A DNA stretch of 64,000 nt, taken from positions 52,726,501 to 52,790,500 of the forward strand of contig NC_090989.1 of the NCBI RefSeq assembly GCF_041146395.1, read 5' to 3'. Under the pieces are notes generated by a model that had not been told where the DNA came from, did no database searches, and saw only the letters and a list, made by a program, of their open reading frames with translations. This DNA is from Eulemur rufifrons (lineage: Eukaryota; Chordata; Mammalia; Primates; Lemuridae). Both the position numbers and the translations under genes were made by a program. Below, piece after piece: positions 10,462 through 22,777 of the stretch (its first letter is position 1; every line of letters begins with the position of its first letter).

Positions 10462-12054
10462 CCTGTCAGGTTTAGGAGCACGGACTCCACCCTGCATGAG
10501 CCGGTAGGGCAACATGGGCAGAGAGAGAGGGGAACAAGCTGGAGGTCACACAATTGTGCCATGTGGGGAGCTGACTGAAGTTACTCATGATCATAGATGA
10601 GAAGCTCTCCAGAGCCTTCCAAGAAGATCTGGGGAGAGGCAGCAGCAAAGGAGGATTTTGCCGGGGGCTGAGGCTCTGCATTTGCCAATGGGAATTAAAG
10701 CCTAGGGCTCTGAACCCAATCTATTCAAAATCCCATGTGTGGAGGCCTCCGTTCTGTGACCTTGGAGACGAGATCAGTGGTTTGGAGTCTACACGCACTT
10801 CAGCCAAAGCAGCTCTGTTCTTTTTTATGGGGCTTCCCTGTAGGATTCACTTGAGGAAAGCATTTCCAGGCTGAATAAACTGGGTGGGATGCTATTGAAG
10901 GACCCGGCCAGCACCAGGACTCTACAGCTTGCTTCTTCTCAGAGTAAGGAAGGAGTGGGCTTATCACAGCCAGAGCCTGGCCAGGAGAGGTTATAGTTAA
11001 AGGATGGGTTCTTAGGGACTGTGTTCAAAGACAGGTTGTGGTCCAAGAGGAGATCCCCAGAGTCTGAGCCCTTCGTAGTTCAACAGCTCTAAGTGCTGAT
11101 GGAGCCCAATTCCTAGTAGACACTGAAGCCATCTGGGACTATGGTGGCACCATAGGGCAGGGAGAGGATCTTTGAGACAGGTGCTAAATCTCCGGAAAAA
11201 AATGGTGGTGGGCAAGGCCCCAGACCACGCAGGCTGTTTTAAACCAGGAATTAAGAAGCTATTGCTCAGGCTCCTGGCTTTGCAGTGTTCAAAGTCAAGC
11301 TCCAACACCAGCTGGCCTCAGCAGCTCTGATTGTCCCGGGGAGGGAGGCCATTTCTAAATGAACCAAGACCCAGATCAGAGACTTCATCCTACTATGATT
11401 GAAATGTTTCATGGAATGGGATTTTGCATAAATTAGTTATTCATCATGAAAAAGGTATTACGGATAAATACCATAGCTCATTGCTATTCTAAGCTGTCCA
11501 CCAGTCATCTCTTTTAAGGAGAAAAATAGAAGAATTAATGTGGTTCTGAACAGTGATCTGCTTAATGATTTCAAGGTTTTTATCTGGAGAGGATTTCAAT
11601 AAACTACTTTAAAAGAAGTGGAAGGCAAAAAAAAAAAATTGTGTGAAGGGCTTGTATAATTGCTGAAAGGTTGGTTCTCTAGGGCTAGAAATCAACGAAA
11701 AGGGTGAATGTTACGGAAAGATTTTTAAGTACTTATTCAGGAGAAACTAAATACAAAATCAATCAGGAAAATAAAAAATTCATAAATCCAATTGCTTCTA
11801 ATTGGCTCAGAACATAGTACAGAATTCAAAATGTTTATCTGTGAACAGCTCAGTCTCTTGAAATTATAACTCTTATCACAGGAGAGAGCATTTGGGTTAT
11901 GTTTTTTTTTTTTTTTCCTATCAAAGAAAACTCACCCAGGCCAAAGCAATCCTACAAATGGCTCAAGCTGAAAAACTCTTCTTCTAGGCTATGGATGGAG
12001 AAATTCCTACTAAAGATTTTTTCTAAAGCCAGGGGAAAACATATTTTCATTTCA
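10462..12054. other. Intergenic DNA, no gene seen
   Basis: Largely unique-looking sequence with short A or T runs (11627-11638, 11903-11917). No splice-flanked frame, RNA gene or confidently assigned repeat. Confidence 0.5.
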
Positions 12055-12175
12055 AATCTGTAAACATTTATTAAGACCCTACTATGTACACAGCACTAGG
12101 CTGGGCCCTGTGGGAGATACACAATTAATGAGCTACTATTCCTGAGATTTCACAATTTAGAAGGGGAAATAGATG
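12055..12175 (-). mobile_element. L2/MIR-like fossil fragment
   Basis: The wording 'aacatttattaagaccctactatgtacacagcactaggctgggccctgtgggagatac' matches the reverse complement of the L2 3' region. Strongly diverged. Confidence 0.6.
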
Positions 12176-13395
12176 AATGCCTAATTAACTTTAGGACAGA
12201 GACTAATGTAATAACCTCTTAATAATAGAGATTTCACCACACAGCATGAGAGGAGAGAGGGAGCACAGATAATTTCTGATTAAGAGGATCTGAAACGTTT
12301 TCTTGGAGAAGGTGAAATTTATTTCAAGGTGTAAGAAAGAATGCTGCTTTGAACAAATACCCATTGGAAATATGAGCCAGGCTTGGGGAATGCAAAATAT
12401 TTTATAATAACTTAGAAGAGTTGGGACAAGGTGAAATCCTGAAGAGCATGACGTTTATATTTAGCACCGTAATCTCTGCCTCTCTCTCCCCCTCAAACTT
12501 TTGTGGGCATTCATTGTTTGTGTTCTGCCCTCATTTCTCTTGTTAGGATGAAAATATTCCAGTGAACATATATGCCCTTAAGTGTTACTGAATTAATAGG
12601 TTACCCCTCCCAAGGAGTATTTGCTTCTTACAAATTTAATTTTTTTATGTATTACTTTAAGGTATAGAACTCAAGGTATGGAAGTAGTCATAATTCAAAC
12701 AGTAAGGAGAACTTTAAGAAGCTGCTGGTCCTCTCTCTCTTATCGTGAGCATTTTCAACATTCCAAAGCTTGCTCAGTGTTTGTTTTTATAACCAACACT
12801 GGGAGGGAGGGAGGAAGGACTCTGTTGAAATTCATTCCATTACAACCAAACAGAGCAGCCGGAGGACTGAAGGATGGTGAGTTCAGACTGATGTGGCAGC
12901 CGCTGAGGAAGAATCCGAAGTAGCTCCGATTAATAAGCTCTGATCTTTCTGAAAGAACAAAAAGGCAGCACCAGGGCCCACTCATTCTTATATATGTCAG
13001 CTTTGCTTTCAGCGCTATTCTTGCTAACGTTAAATGCCAACATCACAACCCGGGGGCCCCAGGAACCCCACACAATAAATCCCCAGGAACTGACATTCTT
13101 CTTCTGCTCATAATATCTTCCACCTGCTTTGCAAACCAGCCCTCTCTCCTAAGTAGTGTAGATGAATATTTTAAATTAGTCTTTCAAGAAAATATAGTAG
13201 AGTATTCCATTAGAAAACATCCTGCTTTCCTTTGCAATTCAAAATATTTGATGGGATCTGGGAATGGAGAATTTGGGTTGCTCTTTTCATTCTTTTCTTG
13301 ACTTCAGATAAAAAGTCCTGGCCAGGGGGACAGTAAGGCTAGAGAGAGGTGAGGATGCCATGATGGGAACTTAGTGTTGGGATTCAGCATTCAAT
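12176..13395. other. Intergenic DNA, no gene seen
   Basis: Unique-looking sequence. A 100-codon plus-strand open frame near 12621-12923 has no recognisable domain and its hydrophobic start is ordinary translated AT-rich DNA. I do not support a gene. Confidence 0.5.
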
Positions 13396-13397
13396 TC

Positions 13398-13480
13398 TTT
13401 GCAAAGAACATTTATTAAGTGCTTATTGGGTTGAGTGGTTCAAAGTAATACCAAGTGTTAGACACAGTGTTAACAATAAA
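13398..13480 (-). mobile_element. L2-like fragment
   Basis: 'gaacatttattaagtgcttattggg' and the following text resemble reverse-complement L2 3' sequence. Short and diverged. Confidence 0.5.
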
Positions 13481-13494
13481 AATGTTTTGTGCAA

Positions 13495-13775
13495 TTATGG
13501 TGCCAGGTAATGAATTATCTCATTTAATTTTACCAGCTCTGTGGTTGATATTGTGCTACTATTATCCCAATTTCCATATGAGGAACCAGGCATAGAGATT
13601 AATTTAAAAAGTACAAAAACAAAAACAACTCCCCCTGCCAAACCAACCAATCAACCAACCAACCAAAAAAAAAAAAAAAAAAAATACCACGCCCAGGGAC
13701 TCAATCATTAAGTGGTAAAGCCAAGACTCCCACATGGGCCTGACTCCTCAGCCTGTGTTCTCAGCCCCTGTTGGG
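13495..13775 (-). mobile_element. MIR split by an A-rich tract
   Basis: Two MIR pieces in the same reverse orientation: 'ttatctcatttaattttaccagctctgtgg...tatcccaatttccatatgagga' and, after the A-rich tract, 'ctcaatcattaagtggtaaagccaagactcccacatgggcc'. The tract between them (about 13610-13684) appears to be a later expansion or insertion inside the old SINE. Confidence 0.65.
13610..13684 (+). repeat. CCAA-type simple repeat and poly(A)
   Basis: Several AACC/CAACCAAC units followed by about 20 A residues, interrupting MIR sequence. Likely microsatellite growth from an A-rich seed. Confidence 0.75.
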
Positions 13776-13869
13776 AGGGGCAGGGCAGCAAAGGAATGGG
13801 GGACGTACAGTCCCCATCCTTGAGAAACTCAAAGTCCATTGAGATGCCTTGTAGTAAGAACCCAAACTC

Positions 13870-14207
<338 letters not shown>

Positions 14208-15839
14208 TTATACTTTTTTGAAGTCTCAGAGTCTTCCTTTTGGAGTTGGCAAGAAGTTTATTTTGCCTGATACCTGCCATTCCTATGACCCTTCCTTTCC
14301 ATCTAATCCTGCCACTGTGGCCACAGCTGATTGGACTACAAATACAGAGGGATGAAAGCACTCTCTAGGCAGAAGAAACAGCCTTTGAGAAGTCCTTCAT
14401 TAGGTAACATTTTACAGGAACTGGGAAAAGGGTGGTATGAAAAGAAAGACACAGAGAAGGAAAGAGAAGAGATGAGCGAGGCTAGACTGAAACATGCTAT
14501 CTAGCCCTGCAGTTCGATGGTTCGGCACCCTTTAAAAATTTGTTCTTTAAATATTTGTTCAACATTTGTTTAAATGAGAGGCCGAGCTCTGCCAGGAAAA
14601 GGGCAGAAAACAGGCTGTGCTCATTTGTTCCACTGTTCTAATTTAGGGTCTGACCTCAGACACCACAGACAACTCAGCAGCGCAGAAGGTCTATGGGAAA
14701 CGGGATCTACCAACTGCACGCTGTCCCTCTCAACCCACCCCACAGCTCATTCCGGCCACCATCTATTGTCCCTCCAGCATGCCCCTCGGGGGTCTCAGCC
14801 TCCCACCCACACCCAAATGTCTTAAGCTTTCCAAAACATGCAGTAATCTCTGAGAGGAGCTACTTATCTGATGACAAGTTGGTGCCAGGCTACATTCTGG
14901 TGTTTCTTACCGAAGGTGCTCCAACGGAATTGTTCCAAGCCTGTCCTTGACCTATCTCTGACACAAGGACAGGAGAATTGCAGAGGGTCAACTTCATGGT
15001 TCTCGGGGCATTGACCTATATGGGCTTTGGGACCATCAAAGGTTTTAAATGGAAGTGATGTGGCTTGTGTTCTGAATAGACTGCCCTGGAGGCAGTGGAC
15101 AGAATCCTGCACTGGCCAAGACTGGTGGGTCTGGAGAACTGAGGATGAGAAAGGTGGAGAAAGAAATATGAGAATCTCCCAATTTGGAATCTGTTCAAGT
15201 GCTCAGCTCTATTTTTTTTTTTAATAGTAATCATTGCTGTCATTGTAGTCACCGTCATCATCATAATTTGCAGGCTCAGCACAAAATAAAAATGTAGAGC
15301 CCCTTAATAATTTCAAGGCAATGACAGCACGTGGGAGGCCTCTCTGAGCAAAGTTCAGACCCCAGATAAGAGAGGGTCTGATAACTTGAAATAGTTGCTG
15401 TCATCTAATAGAGACCATTTTTGTTGGCAAGAGCTCTAGCAATAATTATTTTGAAGGTCACAGGCTGACCTTGACTTGGCGATCCACTCCTAGCCAGGCT
15501 GGCGGGGCACATGGACAGATGGGGGTCCTGGGTACAGTGGCACAATTGTAACTTGGACTCCTCCCCAAGAAAGAATGTAGGGGTGAGTTCTCGTCCAGGC
15601 TCTAGAACCATAGAGGATTATAAGAAACACAAGCAGGTCTTTCTTCCTGCACTCACAGGGCTTATAACCTTATTAGAGAGAAAGGACATGTCAGCCTAAG
15701 TCATGTTGGGAGGCACCTGGCAGGACTGTGATAAGAAATGCCTCTCACTGGTGACACCTGCCCCGCGCCCACTGTCCTGTCCCGGAGGTGGCTGGGAAGT
15801 CAGGCTACCGGTGCTGCACCCCTGGCCCCACCGCTTGGT
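14208..15839. other. Intergenic DNA, no gene seen
   Basis: Unique-looking sequence of mixed composition. Short open frames on both strands show no domain. No RNA gene was seen. Confidence 0.5.
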
Positions 15840-15985
15840 TTTACTGTGTCTTGAGCATGCTTTTCCTTCTCTGCGCCTCAGTGTTCTCATTCAGTTTATA
15901 AAATTAGAGCATTAACAGTACAGTCCCAATCTCAGTTTCGTGAGATTAAATGAGATCATCTATTCCTGGCTCAGTAAATTATTTG
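15840..15985 (+). mobile_element. MIR fragment
   Basis: 'ctctgcgcctcagtgttctcattcagt' with 'agattaaatgagatcatc' further on fits the sense MIR core and tail. Confidence 0.6.
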
Positions 15986-16394
15986 ACCTAGTGTTTTCCA
16001 TCACATCAAACCATTCTCTCTTCCTTTATTTCTAAATTTCTCCTGCCCCTTTTGAACAGGCACATCTTACAGGTCCATCCGGGAGGTCCGTTCTTGTTGC
16101 TGCTCCTGTGATTTTGCTCAGAGTATTTCCACCACCTCGCCCGTTCTCCTTTTTATTAACCCCCTTATTAAAGCATAATCTACCCTCACAGCCCAATTTA
16201 CGTCCCAAGACCTTCATGAAACATTCCTTGATGATTTCAATCCACATACAGAGACCCGTAAAGCAATACTGGGTGTTGAAAGCACTTAGACCTCAGGGTG
16301 TAGCCCCCCTTTACAGCTCAGGAAATTGAGGCTGACAGCCTAGCCTCTCTCTCTTTCCTAATCTCCTGCTTACATCACTCATCTGTATCACCCA

Positions 16395-16660
16395 TCATGG
16401 CATTTAATCATCCCTTGCCTCTGTTCCTCCTGCTTCCTGTCATCAAAGCTACTCATCTTAGCCTTCAGATCTCAGTTCAAATGGCTCTTTCTCAACTAAG
16501 TCTTCCTTGCCCCAGAATAGATCAAACCTACTCGTTATGCTTTCTCATAGCTACCAGACTTCATCAAAAGGCAATCCAGAAATTACTGCTGCAGTTAGTT
16601 GTTTAATGCCCACCTCCCTCACTCACTGCAATGAAAGCTTTTGTTGTTGTTGTTTAAAAA
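16395..16660 (+). mobile_element. L2 3' region fragment
   Basis: 'tagccttcagatctcagttcaaatggctc' and 'taagtcttccttgcccc' match the conserved L2 3' wording. Open frames of 69-93 codons here are L2 remnants and not a gene. Confidence 0.65.
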
Positions 16661-17689
16661 TCAAATATGCAGTGTGTGCCTTGGTGCCCACTGTGTGTAT
16701 GGTAGTGTACCCACTATGGGAACGCAGTGGAGAACTAGGCAGATTTGGTCGCTGCCTTCGTGGGTTTTATATAAAGCTACAAAATTAAGAAGTGAAAATG
16801 AGCTCCCAGAACTTTTGGGAACTCTCAAGGACTAGAAGTAGCTTTTAGAAGAATGAAAAGAACTGGGAATTTCCCTCCCACTAAATTGAAGCAAAGTAGT
16901 GAAGTGAGTTCTACCATCAAACATAACCTGATAGAAATATCTCAAAGTTTCCAAGTAGCATAACAAAGAAAGTTAAATACCACCTTCTCTAGGTTAAGTT
17001 CCTCTTTCAAAGGACAAGAGTCAACATTTGCGTTAGTCTTAGTTGTTTAAACTGAGCTAACGCTTTGTTTTTTTCTGAGTCTTTGTTTCATAAGAAACAA
17101 CCTGTGTTTTGCTATAAAGTGGCAGGACCCATGAACACCTGAACAGTTGTCTTCCTCTGTTAACTAATCTGAATGCAAACAAGGCCCTTCATTTGAAGGT
17201 CGAGAGTTTCTTTTATCCTTCATTTAAAGGAACAAAATTCTTGTGAAATGGAACTAAATTATAAATGCTCCATCCATTTGGGGTGAGACTAGTAATTTTC
17301 TAGGCTTCAAATTGTCCACTTATGAAGACCTCCATCTTCTGCTAGTCTGTTTGAAAATGCTGTCCTTAGAGATTACAATGTTCTCAGCATCCTTAGAACA
17401 TTATGAGGTTCTAGTTGCCAAATGGATATTTCTTCTTAGCTATCTCTGCAGGCAACTCAATATCAGTGGGTCTCAAATAGATTATGAACTGGTTACCTTC
17501 TTTTTGTTCTTAATGTCTGTGGATGACACTTCCAAACTAGAAATCTGAGCTGTGCTCTTGACTCTTTATTCAAATACAAAATCCTGCTGCTTTTACCTAA
17601 ACATCTCTTGAATTTGCTTCCCAATCCCTTCCCTCCATCCCTCATTCCCCTCCGTCCATCCATCCCTCCATGCCCTGCCCTGGCTCAGA
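16661..17689. other. Intergenic DNA, no gene seen
   Basis: AT-rich unique-looking DNA. A pyrimidine-rich stretch near 17620-17680 is low complexity. I cannot support any gene. Confidence 0.5.
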
Positions 17690-17885
17690 TCTGCATGTAT
17701 TTATTATCCTTGAAGGTACTTGAATGGCAGCAGCTTCCTCATTTTTCTCAAGCCTTCACTCTTGTGTTTCTGAATCTCACAATCCCATTGCACCCAATGA
17801 TCTGTTTGTAATTCCGATCTTGTCACTTCCTTCTTCAAACCCCTACAGTGGTTTTCAATTATCGCTCAGCAGTTTTTCTCAAGAG
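17690..17885 (+). mobile_element. L2-like fragment
   Basis: 'cttgtcacttccttcttcaaacccctacagtggttttcaat' resembles a conserved block of mammalian L2. The upstream part is more diverged. Confidence 0.45.
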
Positions 17886-18293
17886 GATGGGGCTCTTTTG
17901 CAATTTAGAGAGGGACAAGAACTTCTTCATTGTGCTGGACTCTTCATCACACTGCCAGACATGAAGCATCGCTGGCTGCAGGCTACTAAATGCCAATACA
18001 AACGCCCCAGTCGTTGTGGTTAGCAAAAAGTGTATGCACACATTTCCAAACATGCCCTGCTACCACCCCAGTGGATAATCACCCCTAAGAGAAAAGTTCA
18101 TACTTCTCGTTATAGCCTGGGAAGCCCTCCAACACCGGCCCCTGCCTCCACTTCTGGCCATCAGCACCCCTTCCTCACACTTGGTTCTCTGTTAACAGTG
18201 GACTGCTGGGCTGTCACCTGCCCGAGTCTCCTCCAACCTCCTTACCCAGATAACGCCTTCTCAGTTCAGGGTCTCTGTCTTCCTTTTTAAAAG

Positions 18294-18770
18294 ATTTCAA
18301 TAGATGCAGGGAGTACAAGCGGCTTTTTATTACATGGATGAATTGTATAGTGGTAAAGCCTGGGCTTCTAGTGTACCCTTCACCTGAATAGTGTACATTG
18401 TACCCAGTGAGTAATTTTTCATCCCTCACCCTCCCACGCTCTCCCCTTCTGAGTCTCCAGTGTCCATTAAGTCACTCTGTATGACAGTGCACACCTGTAG
18501 CTTAGCTCCCACTTGTAAGTGAGAACATACAGTATTTGGTTTTCTGTTCCTAGGTTACTTCACTTGAGATAATGGTCTCCAGTTCCATCCAAGTTGCTGC
18601 GAAAGATATTATTTCATTCCCTTTTATGGCTGAGGAGTACTCCGTGGGTTATATATACTACATTTTCTTTAGCCACTCATCAGCTGATGGGCACTAGGTT
18701 GGTTCCACTTCTTCACATTTGTGAATTGTGCTGCGATAAACATTTGGGTGCAGGTGTCTTGTTGATAAAA
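18294..18770 (-). mobile_element. L1 3' end, truncated
   Basis: Reverse-complement L1 tail: 'ctcccacttgtaagtgagaacatac', 'tctccagttccatccaagttgctgc', 'tatggctgaggagtactcc' and 'tgggcactaggttggttccac', the usual ORF2 end/3' UTR series read backwards. It is 5' truncated at about 18770. No coding capacity. Confidence 0.85.
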
Positions 18771-19032
18771 CGACCAGAAGCCCTCCTTGAAGAGCCTCCC
18801 TTACCTTGCCTCCCTGATTACCCTTCCTCCCCACCCCCCCACCTCTACTCCAGCACTGACTAGACAAATGCTTCTCCTCCGGGTCCACCCAGCCCCCCAG
18901 GAATACTATCACAGCACCAACCATATCACATTACACGCCCTATTTATGCCTCTGGGCTCCACTAGCATTTCTGAGGAAAGTGTGGTAGAGGCAGACGCAC
19001 CTTCCAGGCCCCCCTTCGAGGAGATGCTTGCT
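18771..19032. other. Intergenic spacer between L1 and MaLR LTR
   Basis: C-rich sequence with a CCCCACCCCCCCACC low-complexity run near 18831. Nothing else is recognised. Confidence 0.5.
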
Positions 19033-19452
19033 GTCTGTCTTAGTCTCCTAGGGCTCCATAACCAACTCAAACAACAGCAATGTGTTCTCTCGCAGTTCTA
19101 GAGGCCGGAAGTCCACAATCAGGGTTTCAGCAGGGCTGCGCTCTCTCTAAAGGCTCCAAGGGAGAACCGTCTCTGCCTCTTCCAGCTTCTGGTGGCTCCA
19201 GCTGTTCCTTGGTTTGTGGCTGCCCAACTCCAACCTTTGTCTCCGTCTTCATGTGGCCTCCCTGTCTTTTCTCTGTCCCTTACAAAGACACTTGTCACTG
19301 GATTTAGGGCCCACCCTAAGGATGACCTCATCTCAAGATCCTTCACTTAATTACATCTGAAAAGATCCTTGTTCCAAATAAGATCACAGCCACAGCTTCT
19401 GGGGGTTAAGGAGATGGACATATCTTTTGGGGGTCCACCATCCAACCCACTA
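19033..19452 (-). mobile_element. MaLR LTR (MLT1-type)
   Basis: Begins 'tgtcttagtctcctagggctccataacc' and contains 'cgcagttctagaggccggaagtcc', 'gatttagggcccaccctaaggatgacctcatctca' and 'attacatctgaaaagatccttgttccaaataag'. It ends in 'catccaaccca'. This is a complete-looking reverse-orientation MaLR solo LTR. Confidence 0.8.
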
Positions 19453-20169
19453 GATCTCCAATTCCGGGGACTTCTGAGGGATCAGCTCCATAACAGAGCT
19501 ACATTAGGCTCAGTGACCTGATGGCTGAATATTGAGATGAGTCCCTGAAAATTAGGTCACCTTGTCACCTGGCAATGACTGGAAATACCCGTGGCCAAAC
19601 TCTTTCTCATTTGCTTTCATTTCTCTATATTCACCTGTCTCTCTTTCTCTGAGTGTCTTTCAATGTTAATTTTTGAGAGCCTTTCAAACCTTTCACGGAG
19701 TGAGATGTTGAGGCTGCTACTGAGTAAGCCTAATATTAATAGATTCCCTTGTCCTCCTGGGGCTCAGCTTCCTGATAAGGCAGATGATGATCGCTTGTCA
19801 TGATGAATGGTAAAGAAAAGCGATGGCTTCAGAAAGGGAGAACGTTAGGCTCGTTGGGCTCAATTTCCTGAGCTGTAAAGGGCAGCTGCATTCTGTGGTC
19901 TAACGGTTTTCAACACCGGGTATTTCTCTGTATGTGGGTTGAAATAACCAGGGGAAGTGTTATGAAGGCCTAGAGTCTTAAGCTGGGTCGTGCACCTAGA
20001 TCAGGCCTCAGCAGGAGGGAAAGAGAAGGGAGGACAGTTCATCCCAGCCCGAACAAAAGTATTTTACTGCCCTGAAGAGGAGGAGGAACTGGCTTGGGAA
20101 CAGAGGAGCAGGGTTTAGGGGATAAGGATGGATAAACCCACAGACGTGCAGGGCCTCAGAGGCCAGTCT
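19453..20169. other. Intergenic DNA, no gene seen
   Basis: Unique-looking sequence. A scrap around 19850-19900 may be MIR-related but is too diverged to assign. Confidence 0.45.
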
Positions 20170-20640
20170 GTTGCAAGTGTGGCATCATAGAGCCATTGAA
20201 GGCATTCCAAAATGGGTGGAGAAATAGGAGTAGAGGTTATAAAAGTAGCATTTATCTTTCAAGAAAAGTATTTAAGACACTAAGAAAAGGTGAGAGGCCA
20301 GAAGCTAGAAGCCAACTCAAGATGCTGTTGCAGTTGCCCAGATGTATGACAGAATGGAACCTGGAATTAAGGCAGCGGTAATGTTAGAAACCTGTATCAG
20401 TTGTTGATTTACTAATTGGTGTGAACTTTCAAGAGAGAGAGACATCTCAAATAATGCCAAGGTTAGGAGCATGGGAGACACTCAGAAATCAGGACACTTG
20501 GGAGTCAAGATTGAAAAAATGATGAGTTTGTCTTGGGACATGTTGAGCTGCGGTAATGTCAGGACATTCAAATTATAATGTCCAGCTGTCTGTTAGAGAT
20601 GCCTAGTTGCTGTACTGTCACTGTGCAGCATTGTCCTGTC
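20170..20640 (+). repeat. Ancient interspersed repeat, family not assigned
   Basis: 'gatgagtttgtcttgggacatgttgagc' with 'caggacattcaaattataatgtccagctgtctgtta' matches a dispersed mammalian repeat that I recognise but cannot name. It looks like another part of the same family as 2560-2870. Confidence 0.45.
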
Positions 20641-20839
20641 ACAGTCTGTCCTGATGGGCTGTGTCTCCATCACTCCAAGGAAGACAACCTCCTGCTAACT
20701 CCATAGAAGCATCCTTTGTCTTATCTTGAATGTGACCTTTCCCTTAATTTATAACATCTACTCCTGAATCTTTTGTTAGGTTAGCATCCATTTTCCATCT
20801 CTAGTTGTTGAAAAAGAAGCATGAGGGACAGTCAGGGCA

Positions 20840-20935
20840 GCATCTATTTATTTGTCCAGCGGATATTTATTGAGTACGTATTTTGTGCCAGGCACTGTGC
20901 TAGGCATTGGGCATCTACGAGGGACCAAAACTAAC
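20840..20935 (-). mobile_element. L2-like fragment
   Basis: 'ggatatttattgagtacgtattttgtgccaggcactgtgctaggcattgggcat' is the widely recurring reverse-complement L2 3' motif. Confidence 0.7.
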
Positions 20936-21332
20936 CTGGCCCCCTTTGTGGTGGGGCAGATGGACAACATATGAGGGTGACAAGTGGAAGAAAGGAAAGG
21001 ACAAGATTCTCAGAGCATAAAACAGGGAAGCCCGAAGAAGAACTCTGAGGAGTAATATGGGAGGCTTTCCAAGAAGCAGAATGTAAATAGAGCCCCCAGG
21101 GAGTTTATTCAGCGCAGGGCGGCAGCGGTGCAGGGTGGCACAACCCCAGGGGCTCCTATTACATTGCACTAATTGTCACTGGGTCCCCTGAGGTTGCACA
21201 AGGACATGGCCAATAATGAGGGTTGAAAAATAAGGTACGGGTGAGGGTGGGATTGGATTTCTGGTCAGAGGAGAATCTTGGGAAGTTCATTGCAGCCCAG
21301 GTCTTGCAGGGACCTCTGAGCTGATCAGTGCT
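20936..21332. other. Intergenic DNA, no gene seen
   Basis: Unique-looking sequence leading into the tandem duplication. No gene or repeat is assigned. Confidence 0.5.
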
Positions 21333-21580
21333 GATACTGACTCATGCTAACTAAACTCGTAAGGCATTAATAAATACAAACCCACCCGCATAGCTGTTTG
21401 TTAATTTTCATGAGAAATTAGAGCATGTATCTGTCACACAGACAGAGATTGACAGCTTTGAGGTGCTGACTCATGCTAACTAAACTCCCAAAACGTGAAT
21501 ATATGCAAGCCAGCATGCCGGTTTGTTAATTTTCCAGGAGGAACAGAGTCTATCTGTCAAGCAGACCAGAGATTGACAGC
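21333..21580 (+). repeat. Two-copy imperfect tandem duplication (~129 bp period)
   Basis: Copy 1 (about 21333-21456) and copy 2 (about 21463-21580) share, in order, CTGACTCATGCTAACTAAAC, a diverged AT-rich middle, GTTTGTTAATTTTC, TATCTGTCA, CAGA and AGAGATTGACAGC. The period at the CTCATGC anchor (21341 versus 21470) is 129 bases. Copy 2 is shortened by small deletions. Each copy keeps a TGACTCA (AP-1/NF-E2-type) heptamer. I do not recognise it as a known repeat family. Divergence between the copies suggests an old duplication. Confidence 0.8.
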
Positions 21581-22276
21581 CCATCCTCTCCCTGTGTGGG
21601 GGGCTCCCCGGGAAGCCCAATTATCCCAGAGTTTCACGGTGAGCCTGAAATCAGAGGGAAGAGCAGTTAGTTACATGACCTGAAGATTTATAGACCCCAG
21701 GTTCTATGTCTGATGCATCCGTCTCCTGCTGGGGACAGGCTCAGAGGGCTTGTCAGGGGAAAGGAGCAGTGTGGGGACTCTGCCCACAATGACCTCTTTG
21801 TACCAGTGCTCATTAACCCTCTGTGTTCTCATACTCTTCTTTTATAGGTGTGAATGCTAATGTAGCCTGGAATGATCCATTGACAGCATAATTTTATAAA
21901 TTCAACGTTTGTGTTGATTTTAGGAATTTAGCCCTAACAATACGCCCATGGTTTGGGTTCTTGGTGGCACCTGCCTGCTGTCCTCAGTCCTATTCATACT
22001 TACAAGCTGGTTGGGTACCTTGGCCAGTCAGAAACAGCTCTACGGTTTTAGGGAAAGCTGAATGCGAATCAGCCTGTAACCAGGTAGAAAGTAGAGTAGC
22101 TTTGGGGCATCAATAAGTCATCTTGCTAAGACCAGAACTCACATCTATAGACTTCCCACCCTGTTGTGTTGGTGTCTGTGCAGGGCTGGCTACACATTAT
22201 GCTGCCACTGGGGGGACAGCGTGCCCCCACTCTGGCCTGATCTACGCTGGGCTCTGCTCAGTCTGGATACTCAATG
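21581..22276. other. Intergenic DNA, no gene seen
   Basis: Unique-looking sequence after the tandem duplication. No domain-bearing frame is present. Confidence 0.5.
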
Positions 22277-22777
22277 TGATGGGCAGAATAACGCCGCCTC
22301 CCCCGCCCCCCCCCCCGAGATATCCATATCTTAATCCCTAGAGCCTGTGAATATGGACCATATATGGCAAAGTGATCCCAAAGATGGGATTAAGTTAAGG
22401 ATCTTGAGATGGGGAGATGACAGTGGATCATCTGGACCCAGTGCAATGACAAGTGTCCTTATAAGGGAAAGAGGGAATCAGAAGAATGGGAGGAGGCCAC
22501 GTGAGGATAAAGCAGAGGCCAGAGATTTGAAGATGCTATTCTGCTGGCTCTGGGGATGAAGGAAGGGGCCATGAGCCAAGGAATGTGGTGACTTCTAGAA
22601 GCTGGAAAAGGCAAGGAAACAGATTTTCCTCTACAGCCACCGGAAGAAACACCGCCCTGTTGACATCTTGATTTTAGGACTTTTGACATACAGTACTTTA
22701 ATATAATAAATTTGTGTTGTTTTACACCACTAAGTTTTGGGGGTGATTTGTTACAACAGCAGTAGGAAGCTGATGCA
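22277..22777 (+). mobile_element. MaLR LTR (MLT1-type), about full length
   Basis: Begins TGATGGGCAGAATAACG and ends 'ggtgatttgttacaacagcagtaggaagctgatgca'. Between these are 'aatccctagagcctgtgaatatg', 'aggggccatgagccaaggaatg', 'gaagctggaaaaggcaaggaaac' and 'aataaatttgtgttgtttt' with its polyadenylation motif. A C-run near 22296-22317 is a local expansion. The 130-codon minus-strand frame starting inside this LTR (22459-22851) is incidental. Confidence 0.85.

Noticed and set aside
10302..10578. Ala-Thr-Val repeat proteins on both strands
   Set aside because: Produced by translating the 12-bp minisatellite AGCAACGGCAGT; not a coding signal.
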